A stretch of 64,000 nt of DNA from Streptomyces virginiae (GCF_000720455.1 NZ_JOAK01000006.1:1-64000), one strand, 5' to 3'. Shown: positions 41,949 through 53,592, counted from the first letter of the stretch. Notes: generated by a model not told the origin, from the sequence alone. Program-made: numbers and translations.

Positions 41949-42865
41949 ATGGAACTGCGCCAACTGCGCTATCTCGTCGCCGTCGTCGAGGAGGGCGGCT
42001 TCACCCGCGCCGCCGCCCGGCTGCATCTGGCCCAGCCCGGACTCAGCGCCCAGAGCCGGCAGTTGGAGAAGGAGCTCGGGCAGCCGCTGCTCGACCGGTC
42101 CGGCCGGTCGGTGACGCCGACCGAGGTGGCCGGGCCGTCCTGCCGTACGCGCGGGCGGCGCTGGCCGCCGCGGACGCGGTGCGGCAGACCATGGACGAGC
42201 ACCGGGCTGCTGCGCGGCAGGGTCACGCTCGGGCTGCTCTCCGGGGCCACCGGCCACGCCTTCGACGTCGAAGGCGTGGCCGCGTTCCTCGCGGAGTTCC
42301 ACGGCGCCCATCCCGCCCTGGAGATCGCCCTGACCGAGGACACCTCGGAGCGGATGCAGACCGCGCTGCTGGCCGGTGAGATCGACATCGCCCTCCTCGG
42401 ACCCACGTGGGAGGAGCCTCCGCCCGGCCTCACCCACCGGACGGTCATCGACGTGCCGCTCTGCGCCGCCGTGGCATCCGGTGACCCGCTGCTCGTCCCC
42501 GCCGGCCGCACCACGGTCCCCCTGGCCGAGCTGCGCGACCGGCCGCTGATCTGCATGCCGCGCGGTACCGGCGTACGGGCGTCACTCGAACGCGGCTGCG
42601 CCCGGGCCGGGTTCCGGCCCCGGGTCGCCTTCGAGGCGGCGTCACCGCAGGTCCTCGCACAGTTCGCCGCCCGCGGCCTGGGCATCGCCGTGATGCCCTT
42701 CGGGGAAGCGGGACCCGGCCCGGCGGCGGGCTGTGCTCGCTGCGGATCGTGGAGCCCGGCCTGCGCCGCATCGTCCTGGTCTGGCCGGCCACCGGGCCCG
42801 CGAGTCCTGCGGCGCGGGCGCTCCTGGAGCGCTTGCGCGACACCCTGCCGGCGTCACCGCTCTGA
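41949..42865 (+). pseudogene. LysR family regulator gene with three frame breaks
   Basis: MELRQLRYLVAVVEEGGFTRAAARLHLAQPGLSAQSRQLEKELGQPLLDR is a standard LysR HTH (residues 1-50). At about 42128 the sense shifts to the frame encoding GRAVLPYARAALAAADAVRQTMDEHR, and returns near 42204 to give LLRGRVTLGLLSGATG and the substrate domain. Near 42728 it shifts again, to LCSLRIVEPGLRRIVLVWPATGP, ending at TGA 42865. Each break is in a short G run. An intact protein would be about 304 residues. Recent decay and sequencing error are both possible; the divergent neighbour is also broken. Confidence 0.72.
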
Positions 42866-43453
42866 CCATGTGGTCGTGCCCGTGCCCAGGCCGATCGTGG
42901 CACGGGGCCGCATGGGCTCGTCATCGCGGCGGGCGAGCAGCACGACCTCCTCGACCCGTGCCGCGGTGCTGCCCAGGCGGGCCGCGCATTGCGCGGCCAG
43001 GCCCCGGGGGTCGCGGGTACGCCCGAGCGAGAGGTGCGGGGTGAACTCCGGGAACCGGCCGCGGCATGCCGGGAAGGGTTCCGCGAGGCTCTCCTGGAGC
43101 GCCGTCCACGGGGCGAGGCCGGCCGCGGCGGGGTCCAGCCACACGGTGGCGTAGCCGCGGTGCCGGAAGGCGCGCACCCCGCTGAGCCTGACGTCGAACG
43201 GCTCGATGCCGGCTGCCACGGCCGCCAGCAGCGGGGCGGCCCGGGCGAAGTCGGTCTCCGGGACGAAACCGAAGACCAGGTTCACGTGCGGGGGCCAGCG
43301 GCGGATCTGGGGGTCGTGCTCGGCCCGGATGCCCTGGACGGCGGGCCACAGGCCGGCCGGCGGAAGCCACACCACGGCGGTCCGGGGCGTGGGGGCCACC
43401 CCGAGGAAACCGGGGACGCCGGCTGCGCCGCCGGCGGCCGGGGACACGTTCAC
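42854..43453 (-). CDS. 2H phosphoesterase (2'-5' RNA ligase family)
   Basis: A 199-residue protein with the two HxT/S-like motifs of the 2H superfamily: PHVNLVFGF in the first third and [11 protein letters not shown] near residue 150. Such cytoplasmic enzymes act on 2'-5' or cyclic phosphodiesters in RNA or nucleotides. The first motif has asparagine in place of threonine, a known variant. GTG 43453 is chosen where family-like sequence begins. The 3' end overlaps the end of the broken LysR gene by 12 bases on the opposite strand. Confidence 0.8.
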   Translation of the reverse strand: MNVSPAAGGAAGVPGFLGVAPTPRTAVVWLPPAGLWPAVQGIRAEHDPQIRRWPPHVNLVFGFVPETDFARAAPLLAAVAAGIEPFDVRLSGVRAFRHRGYATVWLDPAAAGLAPWTALQESLAEPFPACRGRFPEFTPHLSLGRTRDPRGLAAQCAARLGSTAARVEEVVLLARRDDEPMRPRATIGLGTGTTTWSER

Positions 43454-43472
43454 ACGGCCATGATGCCCCCGG

Positions 43473-44297
43473 TCACCCGGTGAAGGAGCCGTGGCGGCCC
43501 GCTCCGGCCGCGAACCGGTCGGCGCCGGCTCGGGTCTCGCCGGTGGTGAGCGGTACGAGGCCGTGCCGGTACTCGGCCGCCAGGGCCTCCCGCTCCCCAA
43601 GACCGTGCTGTTCCCGTACGGAGAGCCGGTCGTGGCGCAGGCACGTCTGCGGGAACGCGGCGATCTCGTGCGCGAGGCGTTCCGCCGCGGAGCGGGCTTC
43701 CCCGGGCGGTACGAGGCGGTTGACGAGCCCCATCCCGTGCGCCTCGGCCGCGGTCACGGGGCGGCCGGTGAGAATCAGGTCCATGGCGCGGCTCTCGCCG
43801 ATCAGGCGGGGCAGGCGCACCGTGCCGCCGTCGATCAGCGGTACTCCCCAGCGACGGCAGAACACACCGAGGGTCGCGTCCTCCTCGGCCACCCTCAGAT
43901 CACACCACAGGGCCAGTTCGAGCCCGCCCGCCACCGCGTGCCCGCTGATCGCGGCGATCACCGGCTTGGTCAGCTCCATCCGCGTGGGACCCATGGGCCC
44001 GTCGCCCTCGGCCCGTACCCGGTTGCCGCGGTCGGTCCCGACGGCCTTCAGGTCCGCGCCCGAGCAGAACGTACCGCCGTCGCCCCACAGGACGGCGACG
44101 GCCGCGTCCTCGTCCGCCTCGAAGGCGCGGAAGGCGTCGGCGAGCCGGGCCGCGGTCGGGCCGTCGACCGCGTTGCGTGCGCCCGGGCGGTCGAGGATCA
44201 CCGTGGTGACGGGACCGTCCCGTTCGATCCGGACGGCGGCCGGTTCTGCGGGCGGGGCGGCGGGTGTCGTCCCCGGTGGTTCGGAGGTGGTGGACAC
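43473..44297 (-). CDS. Crotonase/enoyl-CoA hydratase family protein
   Basis: A 274-residue enzyme with [20 protein letters not shown], the oxyanion hole segments [14 protein letters not shown] and [23 protein letters not shown], and a C-terminal helix set with [15 protein letters not shown]. Crotonases hydrate or isomerise acyl-CoA double bonds in lipid or aromatic degradation. The catalytic acid usually found in the second segment appears as [13 protein letters not shown], in which the usual Glu is not obvious, so the reaction may not be simple hydration. GTG 44297 has GGAG 7 bases upstream. Confidence 0.87.
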   Translation of the reverse strand: MSTTSEPPGTTPAAPPAEPAAVRIERDGPVTTVILDRPGARNAVDGPTAARLADAFRAFEADEDAAVAVLWGDGGTFCSGADLKAVGTDRGNRVRAEGDGPMGPTRMELTKPVIAAISGHAVAGGLELALWCDLRVAEEDATLGVFCRRWGVPLIDGGTVRLPRLIGESRAMDLILTGRPVTAAEAHGMGLVNRLVPPGEARSAAERLAHEIAAFPQTCLRHDRLSVREQHGLGEREALAAEYRHGLVPLTTGETRAGADRFAAGAGRHGSFTG

Positions 44298-44425
44298 GGC
44301 GGAACTCCATGGGTCGAGTGGTGCGGGCGGACGCGCAGGAGGTGCGATCGACCACTCTGGGGCAATCACGGGCCCGGCACGAGAGGGGCCCGGTCCGCGG
44401 GACGGCCGTCCGCCCGGACATACAT

Positions 44426-44443
44426 GTTCGAACCGGGTCGAAC
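44426..44443. promoter_or_regulatory. GTTCGA inverted repeat
   Basis: GTTCGA-ACCGGG-TCGAAC, perfect 6-bp arms, with another GTTCGAA about 15 bases downstream. It lies in the 201-base gap between the divergent crotonase gene and the 73-residue gene. Looks like an operator with a half-site repeat; regulator unknown. Confidence 0.4.
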
Positions 44444-44498
44444 GGGGGTATACGTCCTGTTCGAATCCGATGAAGAGACGCAGACGGCGAGACCCGAG

Positions 44499-44720
44499 AT
44501 GTCCCAGTGCAAGATCCCCGACTACCGCACCGGCCACCGCGGCCGCCACTGGACTCATGCCCTGCGCAGTGCCCAGCGGGCCGGGGCCGTCATCGTGACC
44601 GACGAAACCCGCGAGCCGGTCGGCTACGCCCACGACAGCACCGGGCCCGGCCGCTTCCGGCCCTGGATCACCGCCGCCGGCGACCGCTACGACAGCCACG
44701 ACGTCCACCCGGAGTGGTAG
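44499..44720 (+). CDS. Small hypothetical protein
   Basis: A 73-residue protein beginning MSQCKIPDYRTGHRGRHWTHALRSAQ and ending DRYDSHDVHPEW. Hydrophilic, with many His and Arg, no membrane segment. It reads as a single-domain cytoplasmic protein whose family I do not recognise; VIVTDETREPVGYAHDSTGPGRFRPW looks like a small beta sheet. Start ATG 44499 lacks a strong Shine-Dalgarno. The convergent Fur gene ends 14 bases downstream. Confidence 0.6.
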   Translation: MSQCKIPDYRTGHRGRHWTHALRSAQRAGAVIVTDETREPVGYAHDSTGPGRFRPWITAAGDRYDSHDVHPEW

Positions 44721-44734
44721 CCGTCGCTCCGTGG

Positions 44735-45163
44735 TCACGCGCGCGGCGGACCGGCCGTGCAGGACGGGCACAGCCCGCGGTAGACGATCTCGACGTCGGA
44801 CACCGCGAAGCCGAAACGCTCTTGCGCCGGCAGGTCCGCCAGCGGGTCGCCGGTCGGGTGGACGTCGCGGATGAGGCCGCAGCCGGAGCACACGAGGTGC
44901 TGGTGCGGGCGGTGCGCGTTGGGGTCGTAGCGCTTGGCACGCCCGTGCGCGGAGAGTTCCGCGACCTCGCCGAGGGCTACCAGCTCGCCCAGGGTGTTGT
45001 AGACGCCGGCCCGGGAGATCTCGGGCAGCCGCCGGGCCGCACGGGCGTGCACCTCGTCGGCGGTGAGGTGCACGTGCTCTCCGTCGAGGACCTCCGCGAC
45101 GACACGTCGCTGGGACGTCATGCGCCAGCCGCGCCCCCGCAGCCGCTCCAGCAGGTCACTCAT
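44735..45163 (-). CDS. Fur family transcriptional regulator (CatR/FurA/PerR-like)
   Basis: A 142-residue regulator: N-terminal winged helix with MTSQRRVVAEVLDGEHVHLTADEVHARA and PEISRAGVYNTLGELVALG, then metal-site residues HRPHQHLVCSGCG and a C-terminal CPSC pair forming the structural Zn site. It stands divergent to katG with 309 bases between starts, the classic peroxide-stress pairing in Streptomyces (catR-catA, furS-cpeB, furA-catC). It probably represses katG and itself, and is inactivated by peroxide oxidation. Confidence 0.9.
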   Translation of the reverse strand: MSDLLERLRGRGWRMTSQRRVVAEVLDGEHVHLTADEVHARAARRLPEISRAGVYNTLGELVALGEVAELSAHGRAKRYDPNAHRPHQHLVCSGCGLIRDVHPTGDPLADLPAQERFGFAVSDVEIVYRGLCPSCTAGPPRA

Positions 45164-45274
45164 TTCGGCTCACCAGTTCGGGCTCGGCGGGACAAAGGAA
45201 GTCGGCGGACCTGTCACGGGCCCGAAAAGCGAGTACAGGTTACCCGGCGATGATGCGGGCGGGGCTTTCCATAA

Positions 45275-47665
<2,391 letters not shown>

Positions 47666-47675
47666 CGCGAGCGTC

Positions 47676-47704
47676 CCGGCCGGCCGCTCGTGGCGGCCGG
47701 CCGG
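47676..47704. terminator. Terminator after katG
   Basis: CCGGCCGGCCGC-TCGTG-GCGGCCGGCCGG, a perfect 12-bp stem and 5-base loop, 10 bases after the katG stop and before the convergent secreted-protein gene. Confidence 0.85.
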
Positions 47705-47719
47705 AACGTCAGCGGTGTG

Positions 47720-48271
47720 TCAGAGGGAGCTCTTCGAGGCCGTGGAGACGACGCACTCCTTGTACTCGCTGCCGTCGCCCTTGCCCGTGTACGGCGCGGT
47801 GGCCTCGGTCTGCTGGGAGGCACCGGCCTTGACCTTGAGTCCGGTGACCCGGGCCTGGGCCGCGACCGCGCTGGAGCCGGCGGCCGGGTTGAACTTCATG
47901 GTGATGCTGTAGGTCTGGTCCAGAGAACCGCTGTTGGTGACGGTCAGCCGGGCGACCAGGTTCTTGCCGGTGCTGTCCAGCTTGCAGCTGTCGATCTTGA
48001 TGTCGCGCTCGGCCTTGTCCCTGCTGGTGCCGCCGGTGGTGGTGCCACCGGAGCTGCTGCTCGTACCGCTCGTACCGCTGGTGCTGTCGCTGCCGCTGCT
48101 GCCGCTGCTGCCGCTGGTGGAGCTGCCGCCGCTGCTGCCGCCGGAGCTGCTGGAGCTGGAGCTGGAGTGGCTGCCGCCGCCACAGCTGGCGCCGTGGGAA
48201 CCACGGGCACCGGTCAGGGCGACGACGGCGATACCGAAGACGGCTATCGCACGAACATGACGAAACTTCAC
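47720..48271 (-). CDS. Secreted Ser-rich protein, hypothetical
   Basis: A 183-residue exported protein. Signal VKFRHVRAIAVFGIAVVALTG, then GASCGGG, where the cysteine might be lipidated although the lipobox is poor. Residues 30-75 are almost only Ser, Gly and Thr, a flexible linker. The C-terminal domain (about 80-183) starts DIKIDSCKLDSTGKNLVARLTVTNSGS and has paired cysteines, resembling an Ig-like or FxLYD-type extracellular domain. GTG 48271 follows GGGG at 7 bases. Function unknown. Confidence 0.68.
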   Translation of the reverse strand: MKFRHVRAIAVFGIAVVALTGARGSHGASCGGGSHSSSSSSSSGGSSGGSSTSGSSGSSGSDSTSGTSGTSSSSGGTTTGGTSRDKAERDIKIDSCKLDSTGKNLVARLTVTNSGSLDQTYSITMKFNPAAGSSAVAAQARVTGLKVKAGASQQTEATAPYTGKGDGSEYKECVVSTASKSSL

Positions 48272-48397
48272 GTTTGAACCCCGTTGGAATATCAGGAACC
48301 GAAATGCGCCCGCCTTGACGAGCACACGTCACCCTAACAGCGGATTCGGACAACGCCATTCCGCCACGCCCGCACCCTGCGGGCCCCCCGGCCGCCG

Positions 48398-49018
48398 TCA
48401 GCCGGTGTCGACGACGAGGTCGGCACGGTGACGGCCGCGGGCGATGAGGCGGGCGTTCGCCTCGTCCGAACGGGCCACCCACGCGCGCGCGTCGGCCGGC
48501 TCCCTGCCGTGGCGCACGTGCCGTTCGACCAGGCGACGGACGCGCGTGTCCTCGTCCGGAGCGCAGTACCAGATCTCGTCGAGCAGCGGCCGCACACCGG
48601 CCCACTCCCCCGCGTCGTGCAGCAGGTAGTTCCCTTCGGTGATCACCAGCGGTACGTCCGGCGGGACGGGAATGCTCCCGGCGATCGGCTCCTCGACGGA
48701 GCGGTCGAAGGCGGGCGCGTAGACCGTGGCGCCGTCGGAGGCGCACAGGCGGAGCAGCAGCGACACGTACCCGGCCGCGTCGAAGGTGTCCGGGGCGCCC
48801 TTGCGGTCGGCGCGCCCCAGCCGGTCCAGCTCGGCCTGGGCGAGGTGGAAGCCGTCCATGGGGACCACCACGGCCGTTCGCGGACCGAGTTCCTCTGCCA
48901 GCCGGGCGGCGAGGGTCGACTTGCCGGCGCCCGGCGGTCCGGCCACGCCGAGGATCCGCCGGCCGCCCCGCCCGGCCAGCGCGGCCGCCCTCACCACCAG
49001 CTCCGTCGTCGTCTGCAC
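48398..49018 (-). CDS. P-loop nucleoside/nucleotide kinase family protein
   Basis: A 206-residue kinase: Walker A LGVAGPPGAGKSTLAARL (GPPGAGKS at 27-34), VVVPMDGFHLAQAELDRLG, a substrate-binding segment seen in the uridine kinase/PanK-like group, PLVITEGNYLL and a lid helix RRLVERHVRHGREPADARAWV. Often annotated as fructose transport system kinase FrcK-like; the true substrate is unknown. GTG 49018. Confidence 0.83.
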   Translation of the reverse strand: MQTTTELVVRAAALAGRGGRRILGVAGPPGAGKSTLAARLAEELGPRTAVVVPMDGFHLAQAELDRLGRADRKGAPDTFDAAGYVSLLLRLCASDGATVYAPAFDRSVEEPIAGSIPVPPDVPLVITEGNYLLHDAGEWAGVRPLLDEIWYCAPDEDTRVRRLVERHVRHGREPADARAWVARSDEANARLIARGRHRADLVVDTG

Positions 49019-49115
49019 GTGCGTATCCTGCCCGAGATCTCGCGCCGCGGGCGGGCCGGGCGGCGGCGCCGCGGTCGTCGCGCACTGCTGCGCGCCGCGC
49101 CGCCGCCCGGCGCGT

Positions 49116-49532
49116 TCAGCAGAGGGGGCAGGCGTCGCGGATGACGCGCCAGGTGAAGGTGGTGGAGGCGGTCGCGCCTGCGGCGTCCCTGGCGGTGACG
49201 GTGACCGTACGGGTCCCGCTGCCGCGCAGGACGCCCGAGATCAGGCCGGTCGAAGCGTTGATCGAGGTGCCGAGCGGCAGGTTCGACGCGGACCAGCTGT
49301 ACGGTGTGGCGCCGCCGGTGGCCTTCATCTGCAGGCGGACGCTGTCCCACTGGTAACCGACCTGGTTACCGGGGTTGACCACGGCCAGGGCGGCCGCCTC
49401 GTCACGGAGGACGACGCCGGTGGCGGCGGCCTGCGGTGCGGCGAGGGCCGTGCCCGTCGGCGCGGCCAGGAGGGCCGCCAGGCCGATGGCCAGGGCCGCC
49501 AGTCTGCGCGGGGTGCGTAAGTGTGTACTCAA
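49116..49532 (-). CDS. Secreted protein with Ig-like (putative He_PIG) domain
   Basis: A 138-residue protein with a Sec signal (RLAALAIGLAALLAAPTGTALA) and one beta-sandwich domain: GGATPYSWSASNLPLGTSINASTGLISGVLRGSGTRTVTVTARDA, the typical pattern of putative Ig (He_PIG) domains in secreted adhesins or enzymes. It ends RDACPLC with two cysteines. There is no catalytic domain, so it is probably a stand-alone binding protein. TTG at 49532 is the start: GGAGG lies 5 bases before it and no better codon exists. Confidence 0.72.
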   Translation of the reverse strand: MSTHLRTPRRLAALAIGLAALLAAPTGTALAAPQAAATGVVLRDEAAALAVVNPGNQVGYQWDSVRLQMKATGGATPYSWSASNLPLGTSINASTGLISGVLRGSGTRTVTVTARDAAGATASTTFTWRVIRDACPLC

Positions 49533-49763
49533 CAGGACCTCCGAACTCGTCGGGTGGCGTGGGCGGTTCCGGCAGGAGTCCCGGGCGCCTTCAACCCCCG
49601 TGCTGGGTATGTGTGTTCGAGGTGCGGTACGGCGTCGGAATCATAGGCGGCCGCACCCGCCGCGTCGATGGTCCCTCACGCCCGCGTTCGACGCCCGCCC
49701 CGCGAAAAGGCCCCCTGGCACCGCGGAGCCGTGGAACCGCGGAGCCGTGGAGCGCGTCGTGGT

Positions 49764-50603
49764 TCACGACCCTTCGGGCACGGGCTTCCAGCCCCAGGCC
49801 GTGAGCATGCCCGCGGACAGTCCTGTGCATCCGGGGGAATCGAGGTAGCGCACGGCCTCGTCCAGCTGTCCGTCGTCGACGAGGCCGGTGCCCACCATCG
49901 CCTCGCGGGCACGCTCCCAGGTGTCGGCCCAGAACCTGCTGATCGGGCTGCCCGGCTGGAGGGGCGGTACGTGGATCTCGGCCGCCACTGATTCCAGGCC
50001 GGCCTCCCTCAACAGCTCGGGGTACCGCGGCACTTGGGTGACGTCCGTGCCGATGCTGTCGCGCAGCCCCTGCCACATGGCCCGCATGGCACGGGTGTAG
50101 GGCGTGTCGGGTGCGGAGGCCGTGGTCAGGTCGACCGCATCGCTGACGACGAGGACGCCGCCGGGGGCGAGCAGCCGGCTGAGCCCCGCGACCGTCCGGC
50201 GCGGGGAGGGCAGGTGCATGAGCACGAAGCGGGCGTGGACCAGCCGGAAGGTGCCCGGGGTGAAGTCGTCGGCGGTGACGTCCGCCTGGAGCACGGACAG
50301 TCCGGTCACGGGGTGCGCGGCGAGGAAGCGGACGTCGCGGTCCACGGCGAGGACCTCGGCCACGCCCGCTTCCTCCAGCAGGCGGCGGGCCACCGTGCCC
50401 GTTCCCGCCCCCACCTCCAGGCAGGTCCAGCCGGGGCCCGCCCCCAGGGTGCGGAGCCGGGCCATGGACGTGTCGTCGTACGTGAGGGCTCCGAGGTCGA
50501 TCCGGTCGCCCTCGCCCCCCTGGTCCGGCCGGAAGACCCGCTCGCCGTAGCGCCCCTCGTCCGGGGATCCGGCGCCGTCCGGTGACAGCCCTGTGTCAGC
50601 CAT
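49764..50603 (-). CDS. Class I SAM-dependent methyltransferase
   Basis: A 279-residue enzyme. SAM motif I is CLEVGAGTGTVARRLLE (about 60-77), motif II acidic loop EVLAVDRDVRF, and post-I strand FRLVHARFVLMHLPSPRRTVAGLSRLLAPGGVLVVSD. It could methylate a small molecule such as a quinone or polyketide; no pathway partner is adjacent. ATG at 50603; Shine-Dalgarno is weak. It lies back to back in direction with the ROK repressor gene, 116 bases away. Confidence 0.83.
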   Translation of the reverse strand: MADTGLSPDGAGSPDEGRYGERVFRPDQGGEGDRIDLGALTYDDTSMARLRTLGAGPGWTCLEVGAGTGTVARRLLEEAGVAEVLAVDRDVRFLAAHPVTGLSVLQADVTADDFTPGTFRLVHARFVLMHLPSPRRTVAGLSRLLAPGGVLVVSDAVDLTTASAPDTPYTRAMRAMWQGLRDSIGTDVTQVPRYPELLREAGLESVAAEIHVPPLQPGSPISRFWADTWERAREAMVGTGLVDDGQLDEAVRYLDSPGCTGLSAGMLTAWGWKPVPEGS

Positions 50604-50719
50604 GGGGCAATTGTCCCCTCGATCGGCCGCGTGCGCGTGGTGCACCGTCCGCCGTGCCGTGCCGTGCCGTGACGGACCGCGCCGCGCCGGACCGGGCGTG
50701 CCGGACCGGGCGTGCTCCG

Positions 50720-52024
50720 TCAGGCTCCGCCCGCCCGGGTGGAGAGCGACGTGTGCCAGGCCGGGGGTTCCGCGGCCGGCTCCGGCGCGGCCCGGCGTCC
50801 GCCCGTGGCGAAGAAGGCCGACAGCGGGAGCGTGGCCGCGCCGACCGTGACCGCGTCCGGTCCCAGCGAGCCGAGGCCCACCGTGACCCGTCCGGCCGGG
50901 TGGCGAAGGGAGTAGCGGGCCGCGTGCTCGCGGACCGACGGCAGGATGTACGGGCCGAGCAGCAGCCCCGCCCAGCCGCCGATCAGGATCCGCTCCGGCT
51001 GGAACAGGTTGACCAGGTCCGACAGGCCGGCACCCAGGTACTCGGCCGTCTCGTCGAGGATCTCCACGGCCACCGGATCGGCCGCGCGCGCCGCCGCGAG
51101 CAGCTCCGCGAGGGCCTCCTCCTCGTCCACCGCCCCGGGCCGCGCCGGGCCGCCGCCGCGCTCCGCCCACCGGGCCAGCAGCGACTCCGCGCCCGTATAG
51201 GCCTCCAGACAGCCCAGCGCGCCGCAGCGGCACCGCCTGCCGCGCACCGAGACGGTCAGGTGGCCCCATTCGAGAGGGGTCCCCTCGGTGGTGCCGCCGT
51301 CCGGCGACCCGTCGGTGATCAGGCTCGCGCCGACGCCCGAGCCGAAGAGGACGACGACCGCGTCCTTGGCCCCGCGTCCGCCGCCGAACCACATCTCCGC
51401 CTGGCCGAGGGTGCGCGCGCCGTTGTCGATGAGGTACGGGACCTCCTCGGGCAGCGCCCCGGTGGCCCGCAGCAGCCGTTCCAGCGGGACCGCGTCCCAG
51501 CCGATGGTCTGGCCGTGGACCACGGATCCGCCCGGTGCGTCGTGGTCCACGATGCCGGGCACGCCGACCCCGACGCCCAGCAGCCGGTCCGCGCCGATCC
51601 CCGCGTCGGCCAGGACGGTGGCGATGCCCGTCCTGACGTGGTCGACGACCGGGCCGACGTCATAGCAGCCGCGCGGCAGCAACGGCATCTCGGTGCGGGC
51701 GAGTTCGGTCAGGGCCAGGTCGAACAGCTCGACGCGGACCCGGGTCTCGCCCACGTCGACGCCGATCATGTACGCGCTGCCGGGGCGGACGCGCAGCAGG
51801 GTACGGGGCCGGCCGCCGTCCGAGTCGACGACGCCGGCCTCCTCCAGCAGCCCGTCGGCGACGAGTTCACCGACGACGTTGCTGACGGATCCGGAACTCA
51901 GCCCGGTCGCCGGTCCGAGTTCCTGGCGGCTCATCGGGCCCCCGAAGTACAGCCGCTGGAGCACGGCACTGCGGTTGCCGCGCCGCAGGTCCCGTACCGT
52001 GCGTCCGCTTCGCCCTGTGGTCAT
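50720..52024 (-). CDS. ROK family transcriptional repressor
   Basis: A 434-residue NagC/XylR-type regulator. The N-terminal winged helix (15-75) is NRSAVLQRLYFGGPMSRQELGPATGLSSGSVSNVVGELVADGLL; the ROK kinase-like domain has GVDVGETRVRVELFDL, GVGVPGIVD, DNGARTLGQAE and the zinc motif CRCGALGCLE. Such proteins bind a sugar and release DNA. It is divergent from a sugar ABC operon with a GH1 gene, its evident target. ATG 52024 follows GGAAGGGG. Confidence 0.9.
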   Translation of the reverse strand: MTTGRSGRTVRDLRRGNRSAVLQRLYFGGPMSRQELGPATGLSSGSVSNVVGELVADGLLEEAGVVDSDGGRPRTLLRVRPGSAYMIGVDVGETRVRVELFDLALTELARTEMPLLPRGCYDVGPVVDHVRTGIATVLADAGIGADRLLGVGVGVPGIVDHDAPGGSVVHGQTIGWDAVPLERLLRATGALPEEVPYLIDNGARTLGQAEMWFGGGRGAKDAVVVLFGSGVGASLITDGSPDGGTTEGTPLEWGHLTVSVRGRRCRCGALGCLEAYTGAESLLARWAERGGGPARPGAVDEEEALAELLAAARAADPVAVEILDETAEYLGAGLSDLVNLFQPERILIGGWAGLLLGPYILPSVREHAARYSLRHPAGRVTVGLGSLGPDAVTVGAATLPLSAFFATGGRRAAPEPAAEPPAWHTSLSTRAGGA

Positions 52025-52085
52025 CTGGCCCCTTCCACCGTCACGTCCTCGTGACACCGCTCGCAACATACCCTTGCGCGACCAC

Positions 52086-52130
52086 TTGACGCGACCCTTC
52101 CACGAGGCTTAACTCACGTCCTAAATTAAG
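52086..52130 (+). promoter_or_regulatory. Promoter and putative ROK operator of the sugar operon
   Basis: TTGACG (52086-52091) and TAACTC (52110-52115) are separated by 18 bases, a good vegetative-type promoter. CTTAA (52108-52112) and TTAAG (52126-52130) form an interrupted dyad overlapping the -10, in an AT-rich island, which is a natural repressor position. Located 107-92 bases before the binding-protein start. Confidence 0.55.
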
Positions 52131-52221
52131 CCCTGGGCCAAACCGGTCGGTCCAGCGCACCAGGCATTGCCGCGGGACACCGGCCTTCCTCCCGACCCCT
52201 TCCGAAAGGGACCGAGCCGTC

Positions 52222-53592
52222 ATGCGCAGATCCGCAGCCACCGCCACAGCCAACGCCGCCGTCAACGCCGCCGCCAGAGCCGCGGCCGCCGCCGTCACCG
52301 TCGCCGCCCTGCTCGCCACCGCCACCGGGTGCGGCGGCGGGTCCACCGACGGCGCCGGCTCCAACTCCGCCCCCGACGAGCTCACGTACTGGGCCTCCAA
52401 CCAAGGCGCCGACATCGCCGCGGACCAGGCGGCTCTCGGCCCGGAGCTGAAGAAGTTCGAGGAGCGGACCGGCATCAAGGTCAAGCTGGAGGTCATCCCC
52501 TGGTCCGATCTGCTCAACCGGATCCTCGCCGCGACCGCCTCCGGGCAGGGCCCCGACGTCCTGAACATCGGCAACACCTGGTCCGCATCGCTCCAGGCCA
52601 CCGGGGCCCTGCTGCCCTGGACCGCCGAGAACTTCCAGGCCATCGGAGGCCGGGACCGTTTCGTCGCGTCCGCCATGGGCTCGGCCGGGGCCGCCGGCCA
52701 GGACCCGGCCGCCGTCCCCCTCTACTCCATGGCGTACGCCCTCTACTACAACAAGAGGATGTTCCAGGAGGCGGGCATCGAGAAGCCGCCCGCCACCTGG
52801 GACGAGCTCGTCGAGACCGGCCGGAGGATCAGCGGCGGCGGCACGTCCGGCACGTGGGCGCTGGGAGCCGAGGGCGCCAACCTCGCCAACAACATCCACC
52901 AGGTCTTCGTCCTGTCCCGGCAGCACGGCGGTTCCTTCTTCGACGCCGCCGGCAAGCCCACCTTCGACACCCCCGCCAACGTCGACGCCGTCAAGCAGTA
53001 CGTCGACCTGATGGCCAGGGACAGGATCGTCGCGCCGGGCAACGCCGAATACGACAAGAACCAGTCCCTCCAGGACTTCGCGAGCGGCCGGACCGCCATG
53101 GTGCTGTGGCAGAGCGCGGCCACTTCGTTCAAGGCCCACGGCATGAAGGAGGGCGACTGGGGCACGGCCCCCGTCCCGGTCCCGGCCGGCGCCGCACCGG
53201 GCACGGGCGGCGCGAGCGTCAACTCCATGGTCGCCGGCATCAACATGGCCGTCTTCAAGAACACCGACAACCTCGACGGCGCCCTGAAGTTCGTGGGGTT
53301 CATGACGAGCGACGAGGAGCAGAAGGTCCTCAACAGGACCTACGGCTCCATCCCGCCCGTCAAGGCGGCGCAGGGCGACCCCGCCTTCGCGGACCAGGAC
53401 CTCACCGTCCTGCGCGACACGCTCGCCACCAGCGCCGCCCCGCTCCCCCAGGTGCCCGAGGAGTCGCAGTTCGAGACGACCGTCGGCACGGCCGTCAAGG
53501 AGCTCTTCGCCGATGCCGCGGCGGGCCGGCCGGTGACCACCGAGTCGGTCAGGGCCAAGCTCGCCAAGGCCCAGCAGCAGATGGCGAACTGA
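52222..53592 (+). CDS. Extracellular sugar-binding lipoprotein of ABC transporter (family 1)
   Basis: A 456-residue lipoprotein. Signal with Ala-rich core and lipobox TATGC (cysteine near residue 37). The mature part starts PDELTYWASNQGADIAADQ and has LEVIPWSDLLNRILAATASGQGPDVLNIGNTW and ALYYNKRMFQEAGIEKPPATWDELVETGRRI, diagnostic of SBP_bac_1 proteins for oligosaccharides. First gene of a binding protein, two permeases and GH1 operon. Cellobiose or another beta-glucoside is likely, from the GH1 gene. AAAGGGAC upstream of ATG. Confidence 0.9.
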   Translation: MRRSAATATANAAVNAAARAAAAAVTVAALLATATGCGGGSTDGAGSNSAPDELTYWASNQGADIAADQAALGPELKKFEERTGIKVKLEVIPWSDLLNRILAATASGQGPDVLNIGNTWSASLQATGALLPWTAENFQAIGGRDRFVASAMGSAGAAGQDPAAVPLYSMAYALYYNKRMFQEAGIEKPPATWDELVETGRRISGGGTSGTWALGAEGANLANNIHQVFVLSRQHGGSFFDAAGKPTFDTPANVDAVKQYVDLMARDRIVAPGNAEYDKNQSLQDFASGRTAMVLWQSAATSFKAHGMKEGDWGTAPVPVPAGAAPGTGGASVNSMVAGINMAVFKNTDNLDGALKFVGFMTSDEEQKVLNRTYGSIPPVKAAQGDPAFADQDLTVLRDTLATSAAPLPQVPEESQFETTVGTAVKELFADAAAGRPVTTESVRAKLAKAQQQMAN

